From Methanoculleus chikugoensis (GTDB lineage: Archaea; Halobacteriota; Methanomicrobia; Methanomicrobiales; Methanoculleaceae): 64,000 nt of DNA. Below the pieces are notes generated by a model. It searched no databases. It saw only the letters and a program-made list of their open reading frames with translations, and had not been told where the DNA came from. Of this stretch, positions 26,223 through 35,385 are shown in pieces. Where the stretch lies: NCBI RefSeq assembly GCF_019669965.1, contig NZ_AP019781.1:1302001-1366000 (forward strand), written 5' to 3'. Each line of letters opens with the position of its first letter. Within the stretch, counting starts at the first letter, position 1. A program made the position numbers and the translations under genes.

Positions 26223-26381
26223 GGCAGGGTTCCTTGCTGTCGTATCCCGGCGTGCGGCACGCGCACCCGGGGCTGAACCGCCCTCCGCTCCGCGGGGGAT
26301 GCACCCGGCTTTGCGGCAACGCGGCAGGCGGAATATGATGAGTTGTTGCCGTTCTTTTCAGATAATAATTCTGTATTTGGC

Positions 26382-27950
26382 TTAAAATAGCTGTCTTCGC
26401 GATGTGGGCGGCCGTCTGCGGCCCGGCCCGGGGCCAGCGGGCCGGCGTCTCCGCGCCGCCCCGAAGACCAGGGCGAGGACCGGCACGATCTCGAGCCTTC
26501 CTGCCCACATCACGATGACGAAGAGCCATTTCGCTGCGGGGGAGAGCCCGGGGTTCACAAACCCGGTGCTGAGCCCGACGCTGGATGAGGCGGAGACGAC
26601 CTCGAAGATGATGTCGGCGGAGTCGAACCCGTCCTGCGGCGCGAGGTGGAGCAGGAGGAGAGTGGCGATTGCGACCATCAGGACGAAGAGCACGACGACG
26701 AGCATGCTCTTCGAGACCTCGTACTCCGGGAGGTGTTCGAGGATCGGCCGCCCGTCGTGCCGGAGCGGGGTGATTGTCCGCCAGCCGGTATGAAGCCGCC
26801 GAAACCACCATCGGAGCATCTCGAGGCCGAGGATGACCCGGCCGAGTTTGATGCCGCCGGCGGTGCTCCCGGCCGATCCGCCGATGAACATCAGCGCGGC
26901 GAGAACCATCACCGTCGAGCCGTACCAGGTTTTAGGGTCGGTGTTCTGGAACCCGGTGCAGGTGATGCCGCTCACGGTCATGAAGATGCCCTGCCGGAGC
27001 GCCTCGGCGGGGGGAAGGGCCGAGACGGTTGCGAGGTCGAGGGTGATGACGGCGCACCCGGCAAGGATGAGCGCGAAGAGGAGGATCGCCTGGCGGTCGG
27101 AGAAGAACTGGAACCTCTTTTTGTAGTAGAGCAGGAAGTAGAGTTTGAACGGCAGCGCCCCGGCGATCATGATCGGGACGACGAGCATCTCGAGCAGCGG
27201 GCTGTCGTAGTAGAGGATGCCGGCCGAATGCACCGAGAACCCGCCGGTCGATATCGCCGTCATGACGATGTTTACGGCGTCCCAGAGGGGGATGCCCGAG
27301 AGGAGGACGAGCCCGATGCCGAGGGCGGTGAGCACCAGGTATATCCGCCACATCTCGATGGCCGTGGTCACGACGCCCGGCACGAGCGTCTCTGACCGCC
27401 CTTCCGAGCGGTAGAGCCGGAACCGGGTCAGGCCCGATCTGCCCGCGAGAGCGATGGTGAACGCGACGATCCCGAGCCCGCCCATCCACTGGGTCAGCGA
27501 CCGCCAGAAGAGGATCGCCTTCGGCGTGGCGTCGACCGACGGGAGGAGGGAGAACCCCGTGCCCGTCCAGCCCGACATCGCTTCGAAGACGCTGTCGGTA
27601 TAGGGGAGGTTGAGGCCGAACGTGTACGGCAGCGCGCCGATCAGGGCGGCGGCGAGCCAGATCAGCGCGACCGCCGAGAGCGCGACGGAGAGGCGCGCCT
27701 CTCCCTCAACCTTCGGGACGCCGGCAAGCCAGACCCCGATGATGCTGAACCCCGCCGGTGCCGAGGCCATAGGGAGAAGGAGGCTGCCTTCGCCGTACCA
27801 GAGGGCGACCAGGAACGGGGAGCACGACACCAGCGCGATGAAGAGGAATATGAGCCCGAGTTCGGGAGCTATGATCGCGAACTGGCTGTGTGCCGCCGGC
27901 ACTGCCTTTCTGCCAGGTTCCGGGAAGAAGCGATTTTTGCGACGGTGCAT
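26382..27950 (-). CDS. TrkH-family potassium transporter
   Basis: The 522-residue membrane protein has repeated helix-pore-helix units of Trk/Ktr transporters with selectivity-like loops: FEAMSGWTGTGFSLL, MTAISTGGFSVHSAG, VSGITCTGFQNT and VVSASSSVGLSTGF, each with the filter Gly region. TrkH proteins import K+ with a cytosolic TrkA/RCK partner; the neighbouring Kef-like protein has its own RCK domain, and a separate TrkA is not in the window. The N-terminal 20 residues are basic and exposed. Confidence 0.9.
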   Translation of the reverse strand: MHRRKNRFFPEPGRKAVPAAHSQFAIIAPELGLIFLFIALVSCSPFLVALWYGEGSLLLPMASAPAGFSIIGVWLAGVPKVEGEARLSVALSAVALIWLAAALIGALPYTFGLNLPYTDSVFEAMSGWTGTGFSLLPSVDATPKAILFWRSLTQWMGGLGIVAFTIALAGRSGLTRFRLYRSEGRSETLVPGVVTTAIEMWRIYLVLTALGIGLVLLSGIPLWDAVNIVMTAISTGGFSVHSAGILYYDSPLLEMLVVPIMIAGALPFKLYFLLYYKKRFQFFSDRQAILLFALILAGCAVITLDLATVSALPPAEALRQGIFMTVSGITCTGFQNTDPKTWYGSTVMVLAALMFIGGSAGSTAGGIKLGRVILGLEMLRWWFRRLHTGWRTITPLRHDGRPILEHLPEYEVSKSMLVVVLFVLMVAIATLLLLHLAPQDGFDSADIIFEVVSASSSVGLSTGFVNPGLSPAAKWLFVIVMWAGRLEIVPVLALVFGAARRRRPAGPGPGRRRPPTSRRQLF

Positions 27951-28293
27951 GCTCGCACCCGGTGCGGGTCGATGGGATCTCCGGCCGCACCACCTCCGTG
28001 GTGCGTATCGGTTATCTACGTTCTGGTCGCCTGCCGCGGTTGCGCCTCACCCGTCTCAGATGCCGATCACTTTTATCCGATCAGAATTATATTTTATACT
28101 CGCATTATTTGTCCCGGCGGGTGACGGTTCGCCGGCTCGTACCCGGGCTGTGCCTTTCGACCCCCCGGGAAACGCCGTCCAACCGGCGAATCCGACGGAG
28201 GGGGCCTGCAACCGATTGGAGCGCGGGGATGCACCTGCCGGGCGGGCACGAAAAGCGGGAACGTATCTGGATACCGGAACTGTTTGGTGAACT
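27951..28293. other. divergent promoter region between trkH-like gene and PAS sensor
   Basis: This 343-base gap contains an AT-rich run ATTATATTTTATACTCGC (28083-28100) suitable as TATA for the rightward PAS gene, though 190 bases from its start. I see no gene or repeat. Confidence 0.3.
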
Positions 28294-30555
28294 ATGGAGA
28301 ACCTGCAAGATGTATTACCGGCGGATCTTCTGGAGATACTGCAGGATGCCGCTCCAGCCCTCGATTGCCGGTCGCGGGAGAGGCTGGCGGCGGGGATCGA
28401 GGCCCTGCTCGATGAAAACCGCGGCCTTGCCGCCCGTGCCGCCCGCGCAGAACTGGAGCGCGATGCACTTCTTGCCGCCGTCGGCAGGCAGGGTTTCGTC
28501 TACGACGCCGACGGAGGGGTGATCACGGCGGGCCCGGGCGAGGAGGATCGGATTGCCCGGGCGCTCCTCGGGAGGCAGGACGTATCGCTCAGGTACCCCG
28601 GCGGCGAACCGGTTCTGCCCGGCGACCTCCCCGGGTGCCGGGCGCTCAGGGGAGAGAGGCTCGCGTCCTGCCGGTACACCGTCCACGACCCCGGCGGGGA
28701 GGATCTTCACGTCGTCGTATCCGCCTCGCCGGTTGTCACGGACGGGGCCGTCTCCGGCGCCGCCGTCACCTGGCAGGACGTCACCGGAGAGGAGCGGACA
28801 CGCCGCCGCCTCGCGGAGGCGAACACCCTGCTCGCGGGGCTCTTTGAGAACCTCGGCGACATCGTCGGCATCCAGCTCCCGGACAGGACGATCCTGCGCT
28901 ACAACCGCGCCAGCTACGAGATGCTCGGGATGACGCCGGAGGAGGTGGAGGGGCGGAAGTGCTACAACCTCATCGGGAGAGCAGCGCCCTGTTCGGTCTG
29001 CGCGACGGAGTCTGCAATCGCGAGCAAGAAGCGGGAGGTCGTGGAGAAGTTCGTGCCCGAACTCGGGAGGTACCTGGAGTGCCGCTCAAGCCCGATCCTC
29101 GACGAGATGGGCGAGGTGGCGTTCATCGTCGAGCAGCTCTACGACGTCACCGACCGGAGGCGTGCCGAGGACGAACTCCGGGAGAGCGAGGCGACGGCTC
29201 GGGCGCTCCTTAACGCCCCGAGCGAGATCATCGTTCTCCTCGATAGGGATGGCCGGCTCATCGAGATCAACGAGACGACGACACGGCGATTTGCGCGCAG
29301 CCGGGAGGATCTCATCGACCGGAACATATTCCAACTCTTCCCGCCGGATGAGGCGGCGGCGTACGCGGCCCGCCTCAGGGATGTCGTCGCGTCGGGCCGA
29401 CCTGCACGGTTCGAGGATGCATGGAAGGGGCGGCTGTACGACGTCGTCCTCTACCCGGCCGCCGACGAGCGGGGCAACGTCATCCGGGTTGCGGCGATTG
29501 CGCGGGACGTCACCGGGAAGAAGCGGGGGGAGGACGCCCTGCGGAAGCGGACGCACGACCTGAACGAGCGGGTGAAGGAGCTCTCGATCCTGTACGAGAT
29601 ATCACGGATCATCGAACGGCGATCGGAGACCTCACTCGATGAGGTCTTTCTCGAAATCATCCGGGTTCTCTCCACCGGCTGGCAGTATCCGGAGGATACC
29701 GTTGCGAGGATCACGGTGCACGGGCATCGGTTTGCAACGGAACGCTTCGCGGAGACGCCCTGGCGGCAGGCATCACCTATCGTCGTCCTCGGGGAGACGG
29801 TCGGGATGGTGGAGATCTATTACCTTCACGAGAGGCCCGAGAGGGACGAAGGCCCGTTCCTTGCCGAAGAGCGGGCGCTGCTCGATACCGTCGCCAGGCG
29901 GCTCGGAAGCATGATAGAGCGATTCCAGGCCTGGGACTCCCTCGAGAAGAGCGAATCACAGTTCCGGGAGATCATGCAACAGAGTTTCGACATGATCTAC
30001 ACCTGCTACCACGAGGGCGGGATCGCCTACATCTCCCCGGCGGTGACCCGCATCCTCGGCTACGCTCCCGATGAGATCATCGGCAGGAGGTGCCGGGACT
30101 TCGTCGTCCCCTCGTCGCTCCCCGCCTGGGAGGAGGGGCGAGCGAAGATCTCCTGTGGCGAGCCGGTCGAAGGGCTCGAGATCGAGTTCCGCCGCAAAGA
30201 CGGGTCGGTGACCTACCTCGAACTGAACGAGTCGCCGATCATCCGCGACCTCTCGGTGATCGGGGTTCACGTGGTCGGCAGGGACATCACCGACCGGAAG
30301 CAGAACGAGCGCCTCCGGCAGCGCGCGTTCGAACAGATCGAGCGGAACATCGAGCAGTTCGCGATCCTCGGCGACCATATCCGCCAACCGCTCCAGGTGA
30401 TCCTGGGCATGACCGAGCTGATCGATGATGGGGGGGCTACGGGGAGGATCCGGGAGCAGGTCGACCGGATCAACGGCTACATCACGGCCCTTGACCGGGG
30501 CTGGATCGAGTCGAGGCAGGTCCGGGAGTTTCTGCGGCGGCACGAACTGGCGTGA
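28294..30555 (+). CDS. multi-PAS/GAF sensor protein with histidine-box tail, no ATPase domain
   Basis: The 753-residue soluble protein has three PAS-type domains (about 175-290, 295-410 and 555-670, each ending near a DVT/DIT linker) with a GAF-like region between the second and third (430-550). Cys residues in AAPCSVCATES may bind a cofactor. The tail ERNIEQFAILGDHIRQPLQVI plus a helix ending DRGWIESRQVREFLRRHE is nearly the same as in the protein at 4755-5891. It resembles a HisKA dimerisation helix pair but stops before any HATPase_c domain. It may act with a separate kinase or as a phospho-acceptor. Confidence 0.82.
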   Translation: MENLQDVLPADLLEILQDAAPALDCRSRERLAAGIEALLDENRGLAARAARAELERDALLAAVGRQGFVYDADGGVITAGPGEEDRIARALLGRQDVSLRYPGGEPVLPGDLPGCRALRGERLASCRYTVHDPGGEDLHVVVSASPVVTDGAVSGAAVTWQDVTGEERTRRRLAEANTLLAGLFENLGDIVGIQLPDRTILRYNRASYEMLGMTPEEVEGRKCYNLIGRAAPCSVCATESAIASKKREVVEKFVPELGRYLECRSSPILDEMGEVAFIVEQLYDVTDRRRAEDELRESEATARALLNAPSEIIVLLDRDGRLIEINETTTRRFARSREDLIDRNIFQLFPPDEAAAYAARLRDVVASGRPARFEDAWKGRLYDVVLYPAADERGNVIRVAAIARDVTGKKRGEDALRKRTHDLNERVKELSILYEISRIIERRSETSLDEVFLEIIRVLSTGWQYPEDTVARITVHGHRFATERFAETPWRQASPIVVLGETVGMVEIYYLHERPERDEGPFLAEERALLDTVARRLGSMIERFQAWDSLEKSESQFREIMQQSFDMIYTCYHEGGIAYISPAVTRILGYAPDEIIGRRCRDFVVPSSLPAWEEGRAKISCGEPVEGLEIEFRRKDGSVTYLELNESPIIRDLSVIGVHVVGRDITDRKQNERLRQRAFEQIERNIEQFAILGDHIRQPLQVILGMTELIDDGGATGRIREQVDRINGYITALDRGWIESRQVREFLRRHELA

Positions 30556-30559
30556 GAGG

Positions 30560-30703
30560 AGCCGGGGGCGCTACGAGATCCCGGAGGAGGCGGTGGCGGA
30601 GGCGATCGTGAATGCCGTCGCCCACCACGGCCGCACCAGTAACGGGAGCGTTCAGGTGATGCTCTTCTCCGACCGCCTTGCGATCTCCGGCGCGGTACCT
30701 TGA
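30560..30703 (+). pseudogene. fragment of an ATPase-like (HATPase_c_4) gene
   Basis: RYEIPEEAVAEAIVNAVAHH and NGSVQVMLFSDRLAI match the same stretch in the full-length protein at 37250-38752 (YEVPPEAVGEAIINAIAHRD). At the DNA level it is clearly related to the fragment at 38749-39069. The piece is about 45 codons long and ends in a stop after GAVP. It is a scar from a lost or rearranged copy at the left edge of the defence island. Confidence 0.65.
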
Positions 30704-31241
30704 AGGGGAACATGTGTGATAGGAGAGATTCGAGATCAGGATCTGCATAATGTCCGGAGAGACGAGGCATACGACTTCACCATTTGGCTTGAGGAGAACA
30801 TCGGTGCCCTTGTTCTATCGCCCGGCAACGTTTCCGCATCAGGGATCTTTTGGTTGTCGCGGTTGGAGGAGGCGATCCAGTGGGCCATACACCGGTAATG
30901 CACTTCGCATTTGGAAAAGGTACCGGGAACACTGGCGGTGAATGCACCGGCCCCTGAGGGAAAATTTTCATCCGCTGCTCCGCCCCGTGAACGTCCTGGT
31001 GCGGGAGGGAATACGGTGACCCCCGCCGTTCTCCTCCAGTTACCGGCAGTTGTGTTCGTTGGTCCCCCGTACTTGAGCGGTCGGCGCCGCCCGGCACAAA
31101 AACATTAACGTTTATGCAGTCCGAATTGAATCTAACCCGGGTTGCGGCAAATTCAAAAGATCCGCATGTCCTGAAGTCGGATAATCCAAAATCTGCGAAA
31201 TAATGACCGGACAAAAACTGAATACATAAGGGAGGAGAACA
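30704..31241 (+). other. non-coding gap before hsdM
   Basis: About 540 bases carry no gene I can support. A 60-codon frame at 30716-30898 (NVRRDEAYDFTIWLEENIG) has protein-like composition and could be another remnant. GGGAGGAG seven bases before the hsdM ATG is the only clear signal; AATACATAAG just upstream of it may be part of the promoter. Confidence 0.35.
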
Positions 31242-33683
31242 ATGGCAATCAAAAAATCCGAACTCTATAGCTCGCTCTGGAGCAGCTGCGACGAGCTCCG
31301 CGGGGGCATGGATGCTTCACAATACAAGGATTACATCCTCACGCTGCTCTTCGTGAAATACGTCTCTGACAAATACGCGGGGAAGGAGGACGCGGTCATC
31401 GAGGTTCCCGAAGGGGGAAGTTTCACTGATATGGTGAGGCTGAAGGGCGACAAGGAGATCGGGGATAAGATCAACAAGATCATCGGCAGGCTCGCAGAGG
31501 TGAACGGGCTCAAGGGGGTCATCGACCAGGCTAACTTCAACGACGAGGATAAACTCGGGCGGGGCAAGGAGATGCAGGACCGGCTCTCCAAGCTGGTGGC
31601 GATCTTCGACGGCCTGGACCTCCGGGCAAACCGCGCCGAGGGCGACGACCTGCTCGGTGATGCCTACGAGTACCTGATGCGGCATTTCGCCACCGAGTCG
31701 GGCAAGAGCAAAGGGCAGTTCTACACCCCGGCCGAGGTCTCCCGGGTCATTGCGAAGGTGATCGGTATCGGCCCCGAGACGCGCCAGGACCAGACCCTCT
31801 ACGACCCTGCCTGCGGGTCGGGGTCTCTCCTCCTCAAGGCAAGCGACGAGGCCCCGCGGGGGATCACGATCTACGGCCAGGAGATGGACAACGCCACCTG
31901 GGCGCTGTCGCGGATGAATATGATCCTCCACGGCCACCCCGGGGCGGAGATCTGGCGCGGCAATACCCTTGCCGACCCGCACTTCAAGAACCCCGACGGG
32001 AGCCTGAAGAAGTTCGACTTCGCGGTCGCAAATCCCCCATTCTCCTCCAAAGCCTGGACGAACGGGCTCGACCCGGAGAACGACGAGTTCAAACGCTTCG
32101 AGTATGGCGTCCCGCCGGCGAAGAACGGCGATTATGCGTTTCTCCTCCACCTGATCACGTCGCTCAAGAGCACCGGGAAGGGCGCGATCATCCTCCCGCA
32201 CGGGGTGCTCTTCCGCGGCAACAAGGAGGCCGATATCCGGCGGAATCTCGTCCGGCACGGGTTAATTGCGGGCATCATCGGCCTGCCCCCGAACCTCTTT
32301 TACGGGACGGGTATCCCGGCCTGCATCATCGTCGTCGACAAGGAGAACGCCTCTTCCCGGACGGGTATCTTCATGATCGATGCATCAAGAGGGTTCGAGA
32401 AGGACGGGAACAAGAACCGGCTCCGGTCGCAGGATATCAGGAAGATTGTGGACGTCTTCAACAACCGGATCGAGTTGCCCCGCTACTCCCGCATGGTTCC
32501 CATCGCGGAGATCGCGAGCGGTGCGAACGATTACAACCTGAACATCCCGCGCTACATCGATTCGAGCGAGCCCGAGGACCTCCACGATCTCGACGCCCAC
32601 TTAAGCGGCGGCATCCCGGTGCGGGACGTCGACGCCCTGGAGCACTACTGGTCGGTCTTCCCGACGCTCCGGGATGCGTTGTTCCGGTCGAACGGCCGCC
32701 CCGGGTACCTGGAGCCGAGGGTCGAGCCCGCGCAGGTGAAGGCGACCATCCTCGCTCACCCGGAGTTTTCGGCCTACGCGGCCCGCGTCGCCGCCGTCTT
32801 CGATGAGTGGCGGACGGCGCACGAGCCGCGTCTTTGGGCGCTCGATGCCGGCGCAAAACCACGGGAGGTCGTTCGTGCGCTCTCGGAGGATATGCTCGTG
32901 CGGTTCGCCGGCCTGCCGCTGCTGGATAAGTACGACGCCTACCAGTGCCTGATGGATTACTGGGCCGGGGGGATGCAGGACGACGTCGATCTCGTCGCCG
33001 CCGAGGGATGGGTCGCGGGGGCGAAGCCCCGCGGGATCATCGAGGATAAGGAGAGGAAGATCAAGGAGACGCCCGATCTCGTCATCGGCCGGCGGAAGTA
33101 TAAGATGGACCTGATCCCGCCGGCCCTGATCGTTCACCGCTACTTCGCCGCCGAGGAGGCGGCCATCGACGACCTCGCGGCCCGGCAGGAGGCGGCCGCC
33201 CGCGAGCTCGAGGAGTTCGTCGAGGAGCATACCGGGGAGGAGGTCCTGCTCGAGGACGTGGTGAACGAGAAGGGGAACGTCACCAGAAAGGCAGTGAACG
33301 ACCGGTTGAAGGAGATCGGCAGAGCTGCGGAGTTTGCCGAGGAGCGCGAGGCCCTCACGCGGTGCCTGGAGTTGATCGAGGCCGAGGCCCGGGCTGGCAA
33401 AGCGGTGAAGGAGGCACGGGCGGCGCTCGATGAGCGGGTGCTGGCCCGCTACGCGACCCTTGCTGTGGACGAGATCAGGACGCTCGTGGTGGAGGATAAG
33501 TGGTTTGCTTCGATCCGGGCTGCCGTCGAGGACGAGGTTGAGCGGCTGACGCAGCGGCTCGCCGGCCGGGTGAAGGAACTGGACGAGCGGTATGCCCGCC
33601 CGCTGCCGGAGCTGGAGCGGGAGGTGGAGGCGTTCGGTAAGAAGGTCGAGGCGCACCTGAAGAGGATGGGGTTGGTGTGGTGA
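31242..33683 (+). CDS. hsdM: type I restriction-modification methyltransferase subunit HsdM
   Basis: The 813-residue N6-adenine methyltransferase has the N-terminal HsdM helical domain, SAM-binding motif I DPACGSGSLL (188-197) and catalytic motif IV NPPF (264-267). With HsdS it methylates adenines in a bipartite site and forms the core of the restriction complex. It is about 300 residues longer than the shortest HsdM proteins: residues 560-810 form a charged coiled-coil-rich extension. It starts the operon behind a strong ribosome site, and its TGA shares a base with the next ATG. Confidence 0.93.
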   Translation: MAIKKSELYSSLWSSCDELRGGMDASQYKDYILTLLFVKYVSDKYAGKEDAVIEVPEGGSFTDMVRLKGDKEIGDKINKIIGRLAEVNGLKGVIDQANFNDEDKLGRGKEMQDRLSKLVAIFDGLDLRANRAEGDDLLGDAYEYLMRHFATESGKSKGQFYTPAEVSRVIAKVIGIGPETRQDQTLYDPACGSGSLLLKASDEAPRGITIYGQEMDNATWALSRMNMILHGHPGAEIWRGNTLADPHFKNPDGSLKKFDFAVANPPFSSKAWTNGLDPENDEFKRFEYGVPPAKNGDYAFLLHLITSLKSTGKGAIILPHGVLFRGNKEADIRRNLVRHGLIAGIIGLPPNLFYGTGIPACIIVVDKENASSRTGIFMIDASRGFEKDGNKNRLRSQDIRKIVDVFNNRIELPRYSRMVPIAEIASGANDYNLNIPRYIDSSEPEDLHDLDAHLSGGIPVRDVDALEHYWSVFPTLRDALFRSNGRPGYLEPRVEPAQVKATILAHPEFSAYAARVAAVFDEWRTAHEPRLWALDAGAKPREVVRALSEDMLVRFAGLPLLDKYDAYQCLMDYWAGGMQDDVDLVAAEGWVAGAKPRGIIEDKERKIKETPDLVIGRRKYKMDLIPPALIVHRYFAAEEAAIDDLAARQEAAARELEEFVEEHTGEEVLLEDVVNEKGNVTRKAVNDRLKEIGRAAEFAEEREALTRCLELIEAEARAGKAVKEARAALDERVLARYATLAVDEIRTLVVEDKWFASIRAAVEDEVERLTQRLAGRVKELDERYARPLPELEREVEAFGKKVEAHLKRMGLVW

Positions 33684-34126
33684 TGAGAGGCGGATCGGAT
33701 GTTGCCCCGGACGATTTTGCCGGCCTGCTCGTCGACGTGAAGGAGCGGATCCTCTCGGCACGGACCAGGGCGGTCCTGGCGGTCAACGCCGAGCTCGTCC
33801 GGCTCTACTGGGAGGTTGGCCGGATCATTCACGAGCGGCAGCGTTCGGAGGGATGGGGGGCTGCGGTCATCCCGCGCCTCTCTTCGGCGCTGAAGAACGA
33901 GCTGCCGGAGGTGAAGGGCTTTTCGGAGCGAAATATCAAGCGGATGCTCGCCTTCTACCGCGAGTACCCGGAGCTCGGCGGGGGTGGAATTGTGCCACGG
34001 GCGGTGGCACAAACGGCGGGGGTGTTATCTGCGCCCTCCCGGCTCATCTCAAGTCCGTTCTGCCGGCGGTTGGGGAGTTCGACCGTGATTGGCAGAGGTG
34101 CCGTGCCGGGAGGAGGTAGGGGATGA
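33683..34126 (+). pseudogene. N-terminal piece of a DUF1016/YhcG-family (PDDEXK nuclease) protein
   Basis: Residues 10-95 match the DUF1016 N-terminal helical domain: VNAELVRLYWEVGRIIHERQ, GWGAAVIPRLSSAL, GFSERNIKRMLAFYREYPE. The following VPRAVAQ fits the family, but the catalytic PDDEXK half is absent and the last 45 residues are unrelated. YhcG-like genes often sit in type I RM operons. The remaining 147-codon frame is still neatly linked by stop/start overlaps to hsdM and hsdS, so it may still be translated. Confidence 0.7.
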
Positions 34127-35385
34127 CCGACCGGCAGGCAGGGGTGGAGGACGTGCCGCCGGGGTATAAGCGGACGGATTTGGGGGTGATACCGGATGAG
34201 TGGGAAACGAAACGGTTGGGAAATATCGCAGCAATTCGCAATCAGAAAGTAGTACCTTCGAGTGTGGATCCAGATACACCGTGTGTACAACTTGAGCATA
34301 TCGGCCAAGGCAATGGGCGGTTGCTAGAGTGTACCACAGCACGATGCTCGACATCATCCAATTATCGATTTTTTGCTGGGAATGTCTTGTTCGGACGGCT
34401 GCGTTCATATCTTCGCAAGTTCTGGCATGCAGATCGTGATGGCATCTGTACTACCGAGATCTGGCCTTTGGTGGCTGATGCGGCGCAGGTAGATAGTGCT
34501 TTCCTGTTCGCCATCGTCCAAAGCGATCGGTTCGTTGAGGCGGCGAGCATCTCCTATGGGACACACATGCCGCGTACAGATTGGGATATTATGCAAAACT
34601 TTGAGATCTGTCTACCTCCCCTGCATGAACAACGCGCCATTGTCACCGCCCTCTCCGATGTGGACGGGCTCATCGGGGCGCTGGATGCGCTCATCGAAAA
34701 GAAGCGGGCCATCAAGCAGGCCGCCATGCAGCAGCTCCTCACGGGGAAGAAGAGGCTGCCGGGGTTTGCAGGCGAGTGGGAGACAAAGCAACTTGGGGAT
34801 CACGCAACTCTGATCCGCAACGGAACGACATACGTCGCCTCTTTGCGTGATGGAGTACCTATCACAAGAATAGAGACTATATCAAGTGGGTTTGTGGATT
34901 TTTCCAAAGTTGGCTATGCTAAATACAGCAAGGTAGTTGAGAGTTACAAATTACAACCGGGCGACATTCTATATAGTCATATCAACAGTATTGATCATAT
35001 AGGGAAAGTTGCTCTAGTTAGCGATGTTCAGGAGTTATATCATGGAATGAACTTGCTAATGATACGCTCTGGTAATAATACTAATTCAAAATGGCTATTC
35101 TATGTTCTAAACTCCGATTTTTCCCGGAATTGGGCACGTTCTATTGCTAAACAAGCCGTCAGTCAGGCCAGCATTAATACGAAGGAAATTAAAACTTTTT
35201 CCATTCCAACCCCTCCTCTTCCCGAGCAAACCGCTATCGCCGCCGTCCTCTCCGACATGGACGCCGAGATCGCCGCCCTCGAACGCCGCCGGGAGAAGGC
35301 AAAGCAGATCAAGCAGGGCATGATGCAGCAGCTCCTCACCGGGCGCATCCGATTGCCATCAGTAGGCGGGGTGAGCACACAATGA
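34123..35385 (+). CDS. hsdS: type I restriction-modification specificity subunit HsdS
   Basis: The 420-residue protein has two target-recognition domains (about 20-150 and 225-370). Each is followed by a conserved helix: LPPLHEQRAIVTALSDVDG and TPPLPEQTAIAAVLSDMDA, then QLLTGKKRLP and QLLTGRIRLP. Each domain reads half of the bipartite recognition site. The second domain's DNA (about 34900-35210) is strikingly AT-rich compared with the GC-rich helices around it, consistent with domain exchange. Start ATG overlaps the previous stop (ATGA). Confidence 0.93.
   Translation: MTDRQAGVEDVPPGYKRTDLGVIPDEWETKRLGNIAAIRNQKVVPSSVDPDTPCVQLEHIGQGNGRLLECTTARCSTSSNYRFFAGNVLFGRLRSYLRKFWHADRDGICTTEIWPLVADAAQVDSAFLFAIVQSDRFVEAASISYGTHMPRTDWDIMQNFEICLPPLHEQRAIVTALSDVDGLIGALDALIEKKRAIKQAAMQQLLTGKKRLPGFAGEWETKQLGDHATLIRNGTTYVASLRDGVPITRIETISSGFVDFSKVGYAKYSKVVESYKLQPGDILYSHINSIDHIGKVALVSDVQELYHGMNLLMIRSGNNTNSKWLFYVLNSDFSRNWARSIAKQAVSQASINTKEIKTFSIPTPPLPEQTAIAAVLSDMDAEIAALERRREKAKQIKQGMMQQLLTGRIRLPSVGGVSTQ

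Noticed and set aside
30716-30898. 60-codon frame before hsdM
   Set aside because: It has some protein-like character but no recognisable family and no start signal; noted only as part of the gap.
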